A program made the position numbers and the translations under genes. This document shows, piece after piece, positions 7,436-8,859 of a stretch of DNA of 8,859 bases. Source of the DNA: Firmicutes bacterium UBA6418. Lineage in GTDB: Bacteria; Bacillota; Clostridia; Peptostreptococcales; Anaerovoracaceae. Where the stretch lies: NCBI GenBank assembly GCA_002439735.1, contig DJPG01000072.1, positions 1 to 8,859 on the forward strand, in the 5' to 3' direction. Each line of letters starts with the position of its first letter. Positions within the stretch are counted from its first letter, which is position 1. Below the pieces are notes generated by a model. That model saw only the letters and a program-made list of their open reading frames with translations. It was not told the DNA's origin and searched no databases.

Positions 7436-7554
7436 ATTGCGTTTTTGACGGTGTGTGCCGGATTTACGCAATCAGCCATCACCGACTCCAGCGAAACAAG
7501 TAGTTTCAGAAAAAAAAATTGTAGAATTTTTTCTTTCTTTCACAAAAACGCAAT
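7436..7554. repeat. Inverted repeat cluster around the heptamer ACGCAAT
   Basis: ATTGCGTTTTTG at 7436-7447 is the exact reverse complement of CAAAAACGCAAT at 7543-7554, a 12-base perfect pair separated by 95 bases. A further ACGCAAT at 7466-7472, within ACGCAATC (7466-7473), pairs with GATTGCGT (7435-7442) as an 8-base inverted repeat. Three copies of the heptamer thus lie upstream of ddh. They may be sites for a DNA-binding protein or alternative stem partners in a transcript. Confidence 0.55.
7518..7545 (-). promoter_or_regulatory. Possible minus-strand promoter for ddh
   Basis: On the minus strand, TTGTGA (7540-7545) and TACAAT (7518-7523) are separated by 16 bases, matching sigma-A consensus at 4 of 6 and 5 of 6 positions. 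It would give a ddh leader of roughly 245 bases. The AT-rich background makes chance matches likely, so this is tentative. TATAAA nearer the gene has no matching -35 box. Confidence 0.25.
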
Positions 7555-7650
7555 TCGACCTGGCAGATTTTTGCAAACCCGCAAAAAAGCAGTACAGGAT
7601 TCGTCCGGAATTTTTTCTGCGATATCTTGCGTTTCCGGCAATTTCACTCC

Positions 7651-7678
7651 TTGACATTTTTTCGGTCGGCGGTATAAT
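7651..7678 (+). promoter_or_regulatory. Sigma-A type promoter of the fur-like/metal-uptake operon
   Basis: A perfect TTGACA (7651-7656) and a perfect TATAAT (7673-7678) are separated by 16 bases. Transcription should begin near 7685. The first downstream gene is the Fur-family regulator at 7878, so the predicted leader is about 190 bases long. Confidence 0.85.
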
Positions 7679-7693
7679 AGGATTGTCACAATT

Positions 7694-7708
7694 TGAGAAT
7701 TATTCTCA
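7694..7708. promoter_or_regulatory. Fur-family operator, perfect 7-1-7 inverted repeat
   Basis: TGAGAAT-T-ATTCTCA is a perfect palindrome with the 7-1-7 layout of Bacillota Fur/Zur/PerR boxes and differs from the B. subtilis Fur core TGATAAT by one base per arm. It lies roughly 10-23 bases past the predicted transcription start. A bound repressor there would block initiation or early elongation, indicating autoregulation by the downstream Fur-like protein. The sequence alone does not decide between iron and zinc. Confidence 0.8.
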
Positions 7709-7722
7709 TATTTTATGATGTA

Positions 7723-7747
7723 GGAAATATCGATCGGAGATATTTCC
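7723..7747 (+). other. Leader hairpin 1
   Basis: GGAAATATC (7723-7731) and GATATTTCC (7739-7747) form a perfect 9-base-pair stem around the 7-base loop GATCGGA. It falls within the predicted untranslated leader just downstream of the Fur-type operator. No U-tract follows, so it is not an ordinary terminator. As DNA it could equally be a second protein-binding dyad. Confidence 0.65.
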
Positions 7748-7778
7748 GGAATAACGACAAACGTACCTTGCGAAGCGT

Positions 7779-7812
7779 CGCTCATTGATGCGCGACATGC
7801 GCGCATAGAGCG
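7779..7812 (+). other. Leader hairpin 2
   Basis: ATGCGCG (7788-7794) pairs perfectly with CGCGCAT (7800-7806) around the loop ACATG. An outer helix, CGCTC (7779-7783) with GAGCG (7808-7812), extends it across a 4:1 internal loop. The stem is GC-rich and should be stable in RNA. It ends about 65 bases before the preferred start codon and about 20 before the alternative ATG at 7833. Confidence 0.6.
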
Positions 7813-7877
7813 TAGAGATCTTTGATTTCGTTATGCGCACTTTTGTCCGTAAAGCACAGAAAGGCAGATTTTCCGCT

Positions 7878-8297
7878 ATGACCTACCAGACCGAACAACG
7901 CAGCCAGCTTCTCGCATTTCTCCGGAAACACAGGGATTGCGCTTACACCATCGATGCCATCGCAGCCGGCATGCAAGCTGATCCCGAGCTCACGAACCCG
8001 CCCGGCAAGAGTACGCTCTATCGGCTGATGCCGAAACTGATGGACGAAAACCTCGTGACCTGTTTCGCCAAAAGCGGCGGCGGCAAGTCCTCCTATCAGA
8101 TCATCGACGGGCAGCATTGTCATTGCCATATGCACCTCAAATGCATCGACTGCGGCAAACTGCTACACATGAGTGACGAGGCCTCCGATCGGCTGCTGAG
8201 CCAGATTCGCGCCGTTTCCGGCTTTGACCTCGATATGGATCGCACCCTACTGTTCGGCATCTGCGAAGCATGCAAAAAGAAAGGAACCTCCAAATAG
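7878..8297 (+). CDS. Fur-family metal-dependent repressor, probably Zur-like
   Basis: 139 residues, typical for the family. The N-terminal winged helix spans about 1-70, with the recognition-helix region GKSTLYRLMPKLMDENLV (43-60) matching the family's (A/S)TVYR pattern. The dimerisation domain shows the His-rich HCHCHMHLKC segment (80-89) and two CxxC pairs, C89/C92 and C129/C132, the structural zinc site of Gram-positive Fur proteins. The neighbouring metal-binding lipoprotein and this protein subtype point to zinc sensing, by inference. ATG 7878 is chosen because family homology begins at TEQRSQLLAFL; its ribosome site (AAAGG, 7859-7863) is distant and weak. An in-frame ATG at 7833 would add 15 basic residues. 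The gene sits behind its own promoter and operator and probably represses itself. Confidence 0.88.
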   Translation: MTYQTEQRSQLLAFLRKHRDCAYTIDAIAAGMQADPELTNPPGKSTLYRLMPKLMDENLVTCFAKSGGGKSSYQIIDGQHCHCHMHLKCIDCGKLLHMSDEASDRLLSQIRAVSGFDLDMDRTLLFGICEACKKKGTSK

Positions 8298-8299
8298 AT

Positions 8300-8859
8300 A
8301 TGTTATCGTTTATTTCAGAATACCCGGGAAAACATGAGAAGCACGGAACCTTGCCGTTGTCGCGGCGCGCTACACTGCGGTATGGCTTTTTTCTGCTTTG
8401 TGTCCTCCTGATCCTATCACTCACCGGCTGCTCGGCTCCCGGTAATGATGCATCCGATGCGGACTCTGGCACTCGCGCCGGCGACACCCTGACCGTTCTC
8501 TGTGTGGACTTTCCGGAATACGACTGGACCCGCAGTCTGGTCGGCACGGTTGCCGAGGCAGATCGGGGCGAAGTGGCCGATCAAGCCGCAGATACGAAAA
8601 AGATTGTCGTCCAGCTCTTGAATACCAGCGGCGCCGATCTACACAGTTACCAACCGACGATCGCCGACATGGTCAAAATCGCAAACTGCGACCTGCTGAT
8701 CTATAACGGTGGCGCTTCGCAGTTCTGGGTCGAGGATGCCCTGCAGGCCTCTCCGAACCCGCACCGGCAGGTTCTGTCGATGATGGAGCTCTTCATGACG
8801 CAGCCTGAGAGATTCCCGACCTACACACAGGATGAGGAGCACGAGCACAGCAACGAGCA
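8300..8859 (+). CDS. Metal ABC transporter substrate-binding lipoprotein, ZnuA-like (3' end outside window)
   Basis: The first 186 residues are present and the frame is open at the window edge. After a basic N-terminal stretch, a hydrophobic core (FFLLCVLLILS, 30-40) leads to the lipobox LTGC (41-44), so Cys44 should be lipidated. Cluster A-I/TroA-like binding-protein signatures follow: FPEYDWTRSLVG (71-82), GADLHSYQPT (111-120) with the presumed metal ligand His115, and CDLLIYNGGASQFWVEDAL (130-148). The visible end, DEEHEHSNE, looks like the beginning of the His/acidic-rich loop of zinc-type members. The ATG lies two bases after the regulator's stop and has only a distant AAAGGA site, so coupled translation is likely. 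The 29 residues before the hydrophobic core are long; a later non-ATG start is possible. ATPase and permease genes are expected downstream. Confidence 0.85.
   Translation, partial: MLSFISEYPGKHEKHGTLPLSRRATLRYGFFLLCVLLILSLTGCSAPGNDASDADSGTRAGDTLTVLCVDFPEYDWTRSLVGTVAEADRGEVADQAADTKKIVVQLLNTSGADLHSYQPTIADMVKIANCDLLIYNGGASQFWVEDALQASPNPHRQVLSMMELFMTQPERFPTYTQDEEHEHSNE

Larger units (their letters stand above)
7264..7650. other. AT-rich intergenic region upstream of ddh, no gene recognised
   Basis: No convincing coding sequence, tRNA or known riboswitch is seen in this gap between the divergent ddh and fur-like genes. The stretch is more AT-rich than the genes, with runs of A and T around 7510-7590. 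A weak open frame crosses it on the plus strand, but it lacks a ribosome site and has no recognisable protein character. It contains inverted heptamers, a possible minus-strand promoter (both listed separately) and a small TTTTTGC/GCAAAAA hairpin (7568-7587) without a proper U-tract after it. Confidence 0.6.

Noticed and set aside
7568..7587. TTTTTGC/GCAAAAA hairpin as a terminator
   Set aside because: The T-run is in the ascending arm, the stem has only two G-C pairs, and no gene ends next to it on either strand.
7250..7654. Plus-strand open frame of 134 codons (and smaller overlapping frames) in the intergenic region
   Set aside because: No ribosome site, erratic composition, begins inside ddh antisense, and overlaps promoter and repeat signals.

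Overview
The window reads as a chromosomal segment of an anaerobic Bacillota member, probably class Clostridia. The grounds are a GC-moderate genome with AT-rich Gram-positive-type promoters, a secreted multi-domain transglutaminase-like surface protein with Sec signal peptide, a BaiN/HI0933-type flavoprotein, a meso-diaminopimelate dehydrogenase, and a Fur-family regulator followed directly by a zinc/manganese-type binding lipoprotein, a gene pair common in Clostridia. The assignment is inference from protein style, not a database result.

Layout. Bases 2-2453 hold the 3' end of a membrane permease-like protein that overlaps by 17 bases with a FAD-binding oxidoreductase. After a 52-base gap comes a large exported protein (2506-5184) with a transglutaminase-like catalytic core, short leucine-rich repeats, a peptidoglycan-binding domain and a C-terminal Fn3-like domain. 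It ends in a small 7-base tandem repeat and a strong intrinsic terminator. A plus-strand calcineurin-like metallophosphoesterase (5365-6237) converges on a minus-strand ddh gene (6265-7263) with only 27 bases between them.

Bases 7264-7877 are a 614-base AT-rich intergenic region separating the divergent ddh gene and the metal regulon. It carries a near-consensus sigma-A promoter, a perfect 7-1-7 Fur-family operator just downstream of the -10 box, and an unusually long leader with two clear hairpins. The promoter drives a Fur/Zur-like repressor gene (7878-8297), which is followed after two bases by a metal-binding lipoprotein gene cut by the window edge. The simplest model is an autoregulated metal-uptake operon, with the transporter ATPase and permease genes expected just past the right edge.

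Two themes connect the genes. The first is the cell envelope: diaminopimelate synthesis, a peptidoglycan-binding exported enzyme and a metal-uptake lipoprotein. The second is a recurrent oddity: several proteins carry Ala/Asp/Ser/Thr-rich low-complexity inserts inside otherwise ordinary domains. I saw no mobile element, CRISPR array, tRNA or rRNA, and no clear-cut new multi-gene system. The most interesting non-coding signals are the Fur-operator/leader region and an inverted-repeat cluster upstream of ddh.
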